This document shows, piece by piece, positions 21,841-33,072 of a stretch of 64,000 nucleotides of DNA. The notes under the pieces are model-generated. The model made no database searches. It had not been told where the DNA came from and worked only from the letters and a program-made list of their open reading frames with translations. Numbering within the stretch: the first letter of the stretch is position 1; each line of letters begins with the position of its first letter. Source of the DNA: Bryopsis sp. KO-2023. Lineage: Eukaryota > Chlorophyta > Ulvophyceae > Bryopsidales > Bryopsidaceae. The stretch spans positions 2,108,001 to 2,172,000 of the forward strand of contig BSYQ01000003.1 of the NCBI GenBank assembly GCA_030272585.1. Reading direction: 5' to 3'. The position numbers and the translations under genes are program-made.

Positions 21841-24800
21841 TCAACTGGAGCCCTCTTCCACGTAGCGGTACACATCGAGGCCTTGCTGCAAGAGCACTTC
21901 TTCGACGATTTCCCTGGCATCCTGTTCGGCTTGATCATGGCGGGCTTGGATGTATTGATGCGGGGTGTCTGTTCGATCTTGAATGCTTGAGTTGTGTTGG
22001 TGATTGGGGGACTCTTCTGCAAAACGATAGCACCAATAATCACCTATGAATTTTTGTTCTGTTTCCAAGCCAGTCATATGTATACAGGGAACATGTCCCC
22101 ACCCAGAAAATGTGCCAAGAGTACGAAATCATGGATATGCATGCATGCATGCATGGATATTCAGTCTGACACACCTGATGTTGATTGCGTGGTTTCCCTA
22201 GACTCCGATGTTTGAACGATATCCGTGCTGCTTTCGATGTTCCGATGCCTAGCTTGCTCCCTTTGCAGTTTCACGTACAGTTTTGCTCTGGCCTCGGCAC
22301 TCTTTTGACTTTTGTGGAGCTCTATCAAATCCCTGTTCGGCCAAAACGATGCTACCTTTTCTTTTCCCCTTGTTTCATGCAAGAATTCAAAGCGGTCCAG
22401 AAAAACGAAATCATGCCGAATTTCGCAGCTCCACAAATGAAATAAAAGAAGTGAAAACAGGTTTTATTTTTGGGAGGGGGGGAAGGGGCATCCCTGAGTA
22501 CACATGCAAAAAGAAAGTTAAATTTATGAACCGAGTAAGCCACCAAGCTCACCTTTCTTCTGTCGATGCATACTTCCCCTTTTTCCTGTTCTTCTTGATG
22601 GCCATTGTTCGCAGCTTGTTTGTCCTGGTGTCAGACACCCTCACATCGGGCTCTCCGAACACAGGGGGAGGCCTTGGATACACCTTCTTCCGGTTGCTGA
22701 CGAAAGGCCACCTCTGCTCGGGGAGCTCATCGTCCATCACAATATCCACCATGATTTTTTTCTGCCTGTTCTGGGCTTTTTCCACATGCTTCCCATCGTC
22801 TTCCGAGCAAAAACTGAACCCCTAGTTCAGGGGAAAATAAACCCAACATGAAATCCCCCAAAGAAAAGGAAAAGAAAAAAGGGTGGAATCTCCACCATGT
22901 GTGAGCGTTGTTTAAAGTACATCCCTATGTCTTTTTTGTTTTCCAAAAATGGGAAAGACAAGCAGATGTTGCTATGTGCAACTGGAAATCACCCCCCCCC
23001 CTCTCTTCTTTAATTCTACAAACTCACTTCAGGAACGGTCATTTTTTTCCTGGTCATGGCATGAGCTTTTGCGATTCGATGGTCCCAATCCCTGTGGAGC
23101 ATATCGAAATCTGGGACTTGTCCCAAGCGAGGAGGGGCCGCATATCTTTTGCCCCACTTGGGGTCCAAGGGATTTTGTTTCTCGGATTTTTTCGACTTTA
23201 TGGGGGATTTGCTTGCATCTTCCATTCGGGGCGGCATTTTGGATTCCTGCAGCAGCGCCGCAGCTCGCTGCTTTGCCACCAGTTTCCTTCCCTCCAAGTC
23301 TGCTTTGAGCAGCACGTATCGATCCTGGAGATAGTGGGGTTTTTGTTGTTAGAGCAGAAAAAACAACAATTGTGGGTTTCTTTTTATGCATGAAAATTGG
23401 GTATTGCATTTGAGCAATCCGGGGGCACTTGCCCCGATGAATCTCTGTCTAGGCTGTGCTATATATTTACATTTCAAATTCAATTCATTGAGAGTCCGTT
23501 GTGCTTAGACTGGATATCTGTCTATTACAGCTAAGGCAGAAAGAAAAAAATCATACACCTGATAGAGGGGGAAAAAACCCCAAAACCTGGCAGGGGTTTA
23601 CCTCTGTCACATGTCGGGGGATATCTTTTGCTTTGAAAGGTTTCTGGAATCTGTTGGGATCGTTTTTGAGTTTTTTCTTTCGGAGGGCTGCCTCTCTGTC
23701 TCGTTGGTAGAAGGAGAAAGGTTTTTCCAGCTCGGATAAAACTTTCATTGAATGGTCGTGATTCATTTTCCGCTTGAACTCCTGCCCAGCCATCATCGTC
23801 TCAAACCTACAAAACAGAAAAAGCCAAATCTTTTTCATATTTCTTCAATTCTTAGAAGTTTCGAGTTTTTTTCAGAAAAAAAAATTAAAAAAAGTTCTGT
23901 TTTGTTAGATTTTTGCAACGAATGGGAATTCATGTCCTGTACAAAATGTTTTTGTGCTGCAAAAACGCACAAGCTCTGATGAAAGAAAAAAAAAAGATTT
24001 TGTTCCTAAATAAATTGCCCGCATCACTCAATTGCAAAGTGGATGGGTTTTACATTGGTAATACATTAAAATTTACAATGATAGTGACAATAATAAAATA
24101 AGCCAAAAGAAATAGAAGCAAATTAAAAAAAAACAAAAAACCAAATAGGAAGAAACGAAAATTCAGGGTCAATAAGTGAATCGTGGCTGTCGAATCAAAA
24201 CTGAAAATGCATCAATGTGGATCCATCAAAATTTTCAGTTTTTTATAAAATAAAAAAATACACACACACACAAGATTCCTGGTGTAAACAGATAGCCTCG
24301 TGCTGCAACTCACCTTGGCTCCGATGTTGATTTTGGGATGGGGTTCGCTTTGAAGGCGTGTCCTTTTAGAGCTTTCAATTCTCTTCTGTTGATTTCCAAG
24401 TCTTGTTGAGTTTTCACCTCCATGATGGTGGCTGGCCGATCTTTGGCCCTCTCCTCGAATTCGAAAGGCTCCGGCACCGTGGGGTCGGGGGGCCTGTATT
24501 TCTCGGCTCTCCATTCCCTCAGCGCAACATGAGAAAACCCATCGTCCGATTGATAACCACACCTGATGTCCGAGAGACAAAATATTTTTTTTTTTAAAAC
24601 CAACCACCAAAAAGAAAGTTGAAAAGGCAAGACAAATCGCTCGGATCCAATCCATCACAAGGAGAAAGAAGCTAAAAAAAATCACACAAGGTTTCTTCTT
24701 CATATTTTCTGGAGTTTCTCACCTGGGCATTCCAGCTGCACCCAGTGTGGTCGAAACAATCGGAATATAACAGCTCTTGACTAAGCCCCTGTCGGTGGCC

Positions 24801-27800
24801 GACATCACTTTGGATGCGAAATTGAATTCTTGGAGCTCTTCTTCACTGAACTCTCCGGAGCCGAGTTTTTCGATCAATCCTTCCTTCTGTTCATCGAATG
24901 GGGTTTCGTCCGAGGCATAGCCCCCCTCTCCACCCACACTGTGACGATACGCATCCATCCATTTGTTCTGTTCAGCCCAATTGTCCTGCACCGTTGACCC
25001 AACACTTTCCTTTACCTTATTTTCCCTCAAACAATGATGATCGAATCAGCATTAACAATTAAGAAAACGAAATAAAAATTGAACGGCATCGAGTAGAATC
25101 TCCTCAGCAGCTTTTCCCTCGAGTGAAACGACCATCACCAAAACAAATAATAATTTACAAATTTGTTTCATTATGCAAAATTTTCTGGTCCTATTTTCCC
25201 TGCTGGGCTTCAAAAACCTCTCCACACCTTCATTGCATCTTCAAGTTGACGATTCTTTTCGTCCTCTGTGATTTTCTTTTTCGCTGCCTCGATTTTTTCC
25301 CTTTCGGATTTTCTTTCCCTTTCTAGATCGGAAGCATAGCCAGACTCCAGATTGCCGCTTCGACGCCCCACTTGGGACCTGGCCTCCATGGTTTTGTCCA
25401 TTTCTGAGCTGAAAACCTCATATGCTTCAGCATCAAAACTCCCCAGGGCAACCCGGAGCTCCTCCTCCTTGGGTTTCTTGAAATTCACCAAAGGGTCTTG
25501 GTTGATCCAAGTCGGACGCTGGAGTTTTCTTGGTTTAGATGCGATCGCCTGAGAAAAACAAAAATCCAACAGTTTTAAATAGCTAATTTCATGAAGGAGA
25601 AACAGAAAAGGACAAAAAAAAGAAGCTTTTTTGAATTTTAAAACAGTTTGTGGCCTCACATCGCACCTGTTTCCTTCTTGGAGGAAATTTGACCTCCTCT
25701 TCCACAGAACTGCCCTCATCCGAAGCGCTGATGTCTGACTCACTCGCTTGCACTGGACGCCTTAGGGCCTCCAGAGATGCTCCGAGTTTCTCATTCAAAT
25801 CCAATTTTCCCAAAGCGTCTTGATTGCCGCCGCCACCACCTTTTTCGGCCGACGACCTGAAACCCCAAGCTGATAACCTTTTTTGTGTGGATTTGCTTCT
25901 TATTCACTTTCCCTTCCCTGACCTATTCCTTTCTTTCCTTTTTTTTTTTCAACTCAGTTCTGACCCGAGGCTTGATTTCTTGACACCCTGATTGATTTTG
26001 GGCGTTCTATTATTGTCCATTTTAGAAATCTTTTCTTGTTTTGCTTGATGGATCATACCTAACCTGTTGCCAGTTGGCATTTTCTCAGCATCTTCGAATC
26101 CAGGTGCAGATTTACAGCGACCGCCATCCTCAGTAGGGACTGGCTTTTCTTCCACCCTCGACCTCCTTCCAGCATAATCCTGACCCCCCAAAAAAAATTG
26201 AAATTGAAAAATAGAAAAAAAAACATACAAAAAAGGACTCAGAAAACTGCAATTACATTGCAGTACTTGGGTTGCGAAAAAACAAGGCACTTCTTGTTCA
26301 TTTCCCCACCCCCCCTTTTTTTTAAACCACGGAGGCCATTTTTTTTCGTGAAAAGCTGCTCCGTAAAGCAACCCCCCCGCAAGAATCACCTTGAGACCTC
26401 GGAATTGTTTCTTGCTGGCTTCCCTTTCTTTTTTCAGCATTTGTTGTCGCCTGTCGAGGGCCCTTTGCCATCTTTCCTCCTCCAGCATTTGATTTTGCTT
26501 GGAGCTTCGCAGGCAATGATCGGCCGCCAGAGCAGGGTGCGCCTCATCGAAGCTCCACCTGGCTTGCTTCAAGGTTTCTTGGGGCCCGGCAGACCTCGGC
26601 TGAGAAAACTTGAAATCGGGAATGGAGCCCTTGTGTTGCTTCACCCGATACCTACATGCGGTTGGTTTCAGATCTGCATCTAAAAAGGATCAGATTTGAC
26701 TTTTTTAAAGAATTTTGATTTGACTTTACGTTTTAAAATTCTCTGGTGAAGGCACAGAAATGGGGCGGGCTCTCAGCCTCAATGTAATTACAGTTGAGGG
26801 AATAAAAACAAGCTGAATTCAAGCTTGACCAAATTTCGAAGAGGTTTGGTGGTTCCCCATTATTATTTACCAGACCATGCTTCAAATGGTGTGGACCTTG
26901 GCTTTTCTCAAATTTTAATTTTCTTTCTTTTTACCTGTTGAAATACTCGTCAGCCCGCTCTGTGCTTTTTTGGAGCTTCCCGAGGCTGTGCGAAACGAAT
27001 CCAGCCGAAGCCGGCCTCCTCTTTCCGCTCCCTTGTCGAATTTTGCTGCCTTTCTTGAGGGGTGACTCGCTCAGCGAAATTGGGCCCATCAGATCATAAG
27101 CTTTCGATCCAGGACTATCCAAAAACGACTTCGGGCAAGCTCTTCTTCTGGCCACCGGGGTGCTCTGCTCTGGCATTTCATTCAAGTGCTGTGCAATTTG
27201 CTCAGCATCCTCCCCAATCAGCGATTCCAATCGGAATTCCACCCCCTCAGCTCTGGCATCGTCCCCTGCTTGGCTTTCAAGATCGTTTTCCCCACCATCA
27301 TCAAAATACGATTTTATGGTGCCTTGTGCTTCCGAAGCCGAGTCTCGGTCCTCCTGAAAAAGCGACCCATCTTCCCCCTTTTCAAATCCAACCTCCGATT
27401 CAGAAATGTCAGACAGCTGGTCGGTGGCCCCTTCGGATCGGAACTCGCTTTCGCTGATCTCCTCGAATCCTTCCTCAATGCCGTATTCTTGGCTGGACCT
27501 CGTCCCTTCGGCTCCATGGTGGGGGCTGGAGCCCTGGCTGAAAGATGCTTCGAAAGAATTCTTTGAGTTTCCATATCCATCCTCATGACGTGGGGTTTCT
27601 GCCCCATCGGAATGCAGATCATCTTGATTCTGAGTTGAGCTTTCGCCATCCTTGCCGGGGAGCATCTGGTACACCACCACAAAAAAACAATCAAATCGCA
27701 ATCACACGAAGCACACTCCCCCCCTTTTCTTTCCCCCTCCTCCACTCGGGTCTTCAAAATCAATTGCCAACCTTTCGACATCTCGTGGAAATTTTTTGGA

Positions 27801-28404
27801 ATTGCAACATGGACATGAACAGGGATATGCAAACAAGGCACCACTCTTTAAGGAAAAATCTCTGTTGGGATGGTCCCTAAATGAGATAGTGCAATTATAA
27901 TTATAATTAGTCATGAATCTTACATCGACCGCATCTTGCTCCAATAAATCTGGCGTGTCTGCGGTCAAACCCTCCGGCACCGGTCCTCTGAACTTAAACA
28001 TATCCTTGTAACTGACTGGGACATTTCTTGATTTTTTTGCTCTTTGCCGGATAGCCTGCGTAGAAAACCCAATGAACAAAAAGGATGATTAAATCCTTCC
28101 ACCTCCAAAAAAAACAGCACAAACGCTGCACCGTTTCACATACGTTTCAATTTTTGACTGTGAGGGCACCTCTTCAGCAGCTCTTTCGGCGACCAGTCCC
28201 CCTCCCAATCTAGCGATGATTTCTTTCCTTGCTTTTTCGTATGCACATTGGGAGGCCTTGGCACAATCAGACATCATTCTTTCAATCAATAATACACACA
28301 CACTCCCTGTCTTCTTGAAACAAAATCTGAGTCCTGGTGGAATGCTTTTCCTTCCTTTCTGTTCTTTATTTGTGTTTTTTTTTCACCTCATCTTGGCCTG
28401 CCAT
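21841..28404 (-). CDS. FAM161-like centriole/cilium microtubule protein
   Basis: FAM161 proteins bind microtubules in centrioles, connecting cilia and basal bodies. Fifteen exons fit in phase: 28387-28404, 28170-28313, 27924-28055, 26935-27665, 26390-26651, 26064-26179, 25667-25856, 25228-25548, 24723-25015, 24314-24562, 23602-23806, 23028-23324, 22553-22821, 22175-22368, 21841-22016, about 1198 residues. The diagnostic block is in exon 11 (residues ~840-887): PFSFYQRDREAALRKKKLK followed by PFKAKDIPRHV. A related upstream block reads PEPFEFEERAKDR and HAFKANPIPKST. Exon 4 encodes a long acidic Ser/Glu-rich region. Later exons are coiled-coil-like and charged. The first exon (MAGQDE only) and the exon-9 acceptor are the least certain parts. 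The exon-2 acceptor is an AAGAAG tandem that can shift by one Lys codon. It is larger than animal FAM161A (~650-700). Confidence 0.75.
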
Positions 28405-28780
28405 CCTCCAACTCGAAGCGCCAGAAACTGGTCGGGTCAATATCGAAGCGGGTGGTTGGGTTCATTTCCTCCTGACGTCGATTTCTTAAGTTGGAATGAT
28501 GTGACTACGTAACGCGGACGTTTTTTTCCATCGTTCTTTTCCTCTGGTACCAAGGCAGCTTCTGGGAATTCTGTCGGAGCTTTGTTTTTAAAAAAACGAC
28601 GGAACTCTCGAGGACCGCGTTGTTTGTTTCTATTGGTTCGTTCGTTTAAACAAAAAAGGCTCCAAAAAACGTAACATCCCCACACAGCGTTCGCTCGATT
28701 TTTTTTGTGGACGCGCGAACGAGGTTCTTGGCGAAGGTCCAGCATACCCAGCGCGTCGGTCGCGCTTGACGTCAATCCCC
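28405..28780. promoter_or_regulatory. divergent promoter, FAM161-like / SELENOK
   Basis: The 376-nt spacer between the two start codons is relatively GC-rich and contains a TGACGTCA palindrome (CRE/bZIP type) at 28768-28775, only a few bases upstream of the SELENOK ATG, and a TGACGTCG at about 28475. Which gene they serve cannot be told from sequence. Confidence 0.5.
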
Positions 28781-29717
28781 ATGGTTTACATCTCTCGCTC
28801 CGGTGAGAGGACAGGCTCCTGTTTGCATTTGGTTCGCTTTCTGGTTAATTTTCTGGAATCCTGTTGTTTTTCTTCGCCTCTTTTCTGTTCTTCTTTGAAA
28901 GATTTGTTGGCTCGTCGCAGGCGAAATTGTGGAGGGGGGCTTGTATCGTTCCGTGATTAAATTCTTCGTGGCTGTTTGGGCCCTGATCTGCGCTTTGTAG
29001 GTTCTTCCCACTTCGTTCACTTTTGCTGACCGAGGATAAAAGTCGAATATCAATTTTGTAAACAAAGAGGTTTTTTCTGTGCTATCTTGTATGTTTTTTT
29101 TTTCTTGTTTTTTTTAATGGCTTGCTGCTGTTTGTGCCTCTTTCCCTGTTACTGTTCCTTTGAGGACTTGAAAAGGAAAAAAAAACAGCGAGAAAGAAAA
29201 TAGGACAGGAACTGAATCATTGCTATGTGTTTTCAGTTTTTCAACTTTGATTTCAAAAGAAGCTGCCGATTCCTTCATCGGTCAAGGACGAAACTCGAGG
29301 TCCCATTTCAGAGGCCCAGATGATGATGGGCCCCCAGGGCCAAGGTTCAAAGGAATGTCTGACATGAGGTCCACACCTGGTAAGAACGAAGCTCATGGAC
29401 TATGGCGAAAACCTTCTGTTCATAGATGCTGTTCTTTCTTGGCAGGAGAGGGGGGGGGGTCCTTTGATTTTTGATATTTGTTTGGGAGGAAGTATTGTTA
29501 TGCTGTACAATCTGATTTCCAGGGCTTCCAAAAAACTGAAGGGAAGGAGAAAAAATCCACGAGTGTATATATGAAAGCAACATGCACCCTAAATTTCCAC
29601 AGTGCATAAATTCCCAACCTGGGCCCCGACCTTCTGTTCTAAATTCTTGCACCCTTTGCCTATGTCTGTTTGTTTTCAGGAGCTGGTGCTTGCGGGAGTG
29701 GCGGATGAGGAATGTAG
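28781..29717 (+). CDS. SELENOK: selenoprotein K, with in-frame TGA read as selenocysteine
   Basis: Small ER-membrane selenoprotein, known elsewhere to bind ERAD components and DHHC6. Four exons fit in phase: 28781-28802, 28921-28996, 29237-29379, 29680-29717, giving 92 residues when the TGA at 29706-29708 is read as Sec (U90), with a TAG stop at 29715-29717. The N-terminus MVYISRSGEIVEGG matches the family's conserved MVYIS start. One membrane segment (about SVIKFFVAVWALICAFFSTL, residues 18-37) follows, then a Gly/Arg/Pro/Asp-rich tail (HFRGPDDDGPPGPRFKGMS), and the C-terminus GAGACGSGGUGM has the family's GGU-G-x ending. Human SELENOK is 94 residues with U two residues from the end, as here. 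Read as a stop, the protein would lose only its last three residues. Downstream RNA elements support Sec insertion. Confidence 0.88.
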
Positions 29718-29778
29718 GCACTTGACCGAATCCCCATAAAAACAATATTCAAGGGGATTTTGTTATGGTCAAGTGCCT
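29716..29778 (+). promoter_or_regulatory. strong hairpin starting 7 nt after the Sec codon
   Basis: A perfect 12-bp stem (AGGCACTTGACC, 29716-29727, with GGTCAAGTGCCT, 29767-29778) encloses a second 7-bp stem (AATCCCC 29729-29735 / GGGGATT 29753-29759) and a 17-nt A-rich loop. The bulge between them is 1 nt on the 5' side and 7 nt on the 3' side. It overlaps the TAG stop. The spacing from the TGA is like that of Sec redefinition or readthrough hairpins in other selenoprotein mRNAs. It could also act in mRNA stability. The structure is seen; the role is inferred. Confidence 0.65.
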
Positions 29779-29950
29779 GATGTTCAGCCAATACTTTTTT
29801 TTTGTTTTAACCCTCGTTCAATGGAGTCTCAAATCCTCAGAGGGGGACCTTGCCAGCCACAAGAAAAAATATACATATTTTTTTTTGAAATATATATCGA
29901 ATTTTTTCACTGGCTATGGTGGTAAACCTCTGGGGTCCTCGATTCAGATT

Positions 29951-30004
29951 ATGAAGCGGTCTTTTCCCTTAAGCCATTTTTTTTGGAAGGGTGACTGCCG
30001 ATGT
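29951..30004 (+). promoter_or_regulatory. candidate SECIS element in SELENOK 3' UTR
   Basis: The 5' side has ATGAA (29951-29955) and the 3' side CGAT (29999-30002), which can form the SECIS quartet of U-U, G-A, A-G and a mismatch. Between them GCGGTC pairs with GACTGC (one G-U), then CCCTT (29966-29970) pairs with AAGGG (29987-29991). The apical loop begins with the expected unpaired AA (29971-29972). It lies about 240 nt after the Sec codon, a normal eukaryotic distance. Two weak points: the ATGA-to-AA spacing is 16 nt, longer than usual, and the outer helix below the quartet is poor. Confidence 0.55.
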
Positions 30005-33000
30005 GCATTTTTTTGCTTTGCTGATGAGAGGCATCTGGGAGGATTTTGACATGAGGTTGGGTGGGGGTCTGGAAAAATGGGTTTTGTTCTTGCAAGTTGT
30101 ACAGCATTATGAAATGAGAGATTGCGTGGGGCAATCGATTTGTGAATTAAAACGGAAGCAGAATGATACGAGGGAAAAGAGTCTGTCGGCCAGGGAAAAA
30201 AAAGAATGGGGTTGTGCTTGTGGTCAGAAAACACCACAGCCCTTCAACTTGGAAATTGAATCCAGGCATCTGATTTGTTCGAAAGGAGGGTGTGAGGAGG
30301 GGTGCATTCCACATTCAGGATCTTTTGGTGGGATGCACCGGGTCAGACAATTGTAGTGTACTTGTTTTACTGAGAAACTGAATATGGCAATATCAAACTG
30401 CACACCCTCAATCGTGTGGAGTGTGGGTCTTTTAATAGTGTTACCCCAGTAAGTGTGCAGGCCACACTATTTCATGGAAAACTAAAACTTCAACAAGAAG
30501 TGTTGATTTCGGAAATAGTGTAGGCTACACCAACTACTAATAGGGAGCAGCTCCCTCCAAGAAATTCATTGGATCAACATTGTCTACGATGCTAGGGTCT
30601 ATCTGGGACTCTTGAGCAAAAATACTCTTACAACAGTGACCTTCAAAAAAGGTCAATAACGAACAATGTAGATAATGTTTTATCCTTGCCCTTGTTGTAC
30701 AATCACAACAAACTTAATTTTTTTTTGTGGGCACAACAGGTGGGATATTGTCCATCTTGATATGGGAAATACAGACTCTTTTTATCAACTTCACATACAG
30801 GGATTGAGAAAAAACCATCGTCAGTCAGCTGTCTTTACAAAAAAGAAGTCTTGATGTCTTGGCATCAAATCGCCAGAAAACGAAAGACCAGAACCACCTC
30901 ACAGTGAACTGTTCAAGCAAAAAAACCAACAGGGACAGAAAACTGTCTTTGCTTAGCAATGTTGATAAAAAAACCCACCCACTTTCCGTGCCATGGACCC
31001 ACAAAATCAATCGATGCAGAAACAAAAAGAAAAACCAATTCTCAGTGTAGGAGTCCAGGCTCCTCCTGTCGAGAAGAGAAACGCTGTGTTCTGGAGGGGG
31101 GGTTCTGGAGGAAACACCCCCCCCCAGTCCATCCCTTTCTCCCGACTGTCATGTCAAATAAAAGCACATGCATCTGTGCCCTCATCCACCCCTTTCTTTT
31201 TTTGCCAATGTTTTTTATCCAAAGGCTCAATGATCCTTCAATATCTTGGTAATAATGGACACTTTGGTGTCCCTTTCATTACAGGAAAAAAAAAAGATAA
31301 ACTAGCAGAATGAAATTGATGTTGATTTTTCAATCCTTTGTGTATGGATGCAACTCCACTCATTTTCTCTTGCTGTCTTTTTTTTTCCCTTGTTTGCTTT
31401 ATTTTTAAAAAGTCTGTCAGTCAAATCCCGCACTCAGCCTGGCGATCCAATAATTAAAAACAAAACAAAAATTGGCAATTCCTAACTCGCATGCTGAGCA
31501 AACAAAAACAAAAACAAATTCGTAACATAGCCTCATCATTTCATCTCAATTTTCTCTTCTTTCCTTTTTTTTTCATGAAATTGTTTTTTTTTCTTCCTTT
31601 TTTTTCTTTTCGACAGCGAAATATATGTTTTGACATTCTTGAATCTTTTTGATGCTTTTTTTTCCTTCTTCCCCCCCCAGGAAACCACACCCCCACCCAA
31701 CCTTCCCATCGAATAGCTAATTGAATCTTTCAAAACAGTCCTTTTTTGTTTTTATCAAAAAAGGTTCAGAAATCCCAGCTTTGCTATTTCCCTTGATCCA
31801 AGGGGGCAGCAAAGAAAAAAACACACAAATGCCCAACCCGTAGAATACAACCAACCATAGCGATTTTTCCCCAAAAAAATCAAACACCATTTCCCTTTTT
31901 TCCCCCCCACAAAAAAAACAAGGCTTTTTTCTGTCAGCTTTGTTTAATCCATTTCCCATTTTTTTTTTTCAGGGAAAGAAAACAAAACAAATCCTGGACA
32001 GACAAAATACAAAACAACAATGTAAGTTTTTTCCTCTTCCCAGAACTCCTCCCTTTACTCCTCCCTTTACCCTAAAACACACATAGATAACCCCCCAAAA
32101 AACACTGACTGCTTTTTTTTCTTTGGTTTCGATTTCAATTTCGAAGACTCTTCTTTCTTTCGAGTTTTTTTTTTTTTTTCAAACCCCCATGGTTTTGCAA
32201 CTTCGATAGAATTTCACACTAAGCGAAATTTTTTTGACCCTTACATCCTGTTGTTTTTTTCTTCTCAAGTTGATTGATCAGCAACGAACACTAAGATACC
32301 TCAAAGCCAACTATGAATTCCAACCCCCCCTCCTTAAATAAAATTCCAAGATAAAACCCCAAAACAACCCACAATACAGACAAACCTGATTTTCTTTTCT
32401 TTCTTTCTCAACCACAGAAAATGACATTAATAATGCAGAATTTAACCAAAAAAAAAGCAGACAAAAAAAACACACAAGTCCACATTATTCCAATTTTCTT
32501 TTCTTTTTTTTCGTTGCCGCTTAATTCAATCCAAGTCTTTTTTTTCCTCATCTTCCCATCCCAACCCCCCCGATCCTTGCACACTTTTTTTCAAAAACCT
32601 CCACCCAACATCTTGTACTTCGAAAGACACCGACAGCTGTTTTCACCTCACTCTTTTTTCTCATCCTTTTTGTTCTATTCTCATCCAAAGAAACAAAAAA
32701 AAACACTTTTTTTTAAGAACACCCGATACGACAGACGAACGAAAGCAACCCTTGCTCCAATCCACCCCATCCTCTTCTCTTCTTTTCTTTTTTTTTTTGC
32801 CAATTCACATTCCGGACCTCATCCGAAATGAATAAAGCCAGACTTCTACATCCCCTTTTCTTTTCTTTTTTATCATTTCCCCCTTCAGAGCGTCGAAAGC
32901 CTGCTTTCAAAAATACTATCCAATACATAAACCCCAACTCCTAAGGCCCTCCTGATTCAATGAAAAGACAACCCCGTCATAATTCCGAAAAGGAATTCCA

Positions 33001-33072
33001 TTTTTCAAAACGGTCCCCCTAGTTCAACATCAAAAAGAAGAACCCCGCACAACAAAACACGTCATGATTTCT
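30005..33072. other. long intergenic region, no supported gene
   Basis: The remainder of the SELENOK 3' flank runs to the stop codon of the BTB gene. 30005-30350 has open frames but no splice-supported exon. A short inverted pair, ACACTATTTC near 30463 and GAAATAGTGT near 30514, could form a hairpin. From 31300 to 32950 the sequence is T/C- and A-run-rich with almost no protein-like frames. 30990-31170 on the plus strand has an open Gln/Lys/Pro-rich frame without recognisable similarity. Confidence 0.5.

Noticed and set aside
29520..29537. alternative SELENOK last exon ending GLPKN
   Set aside because: It splices in phase but ends at once. The exon at 29680 gives the family's GGU-G-x ending and lies upstream of the RNA elements.
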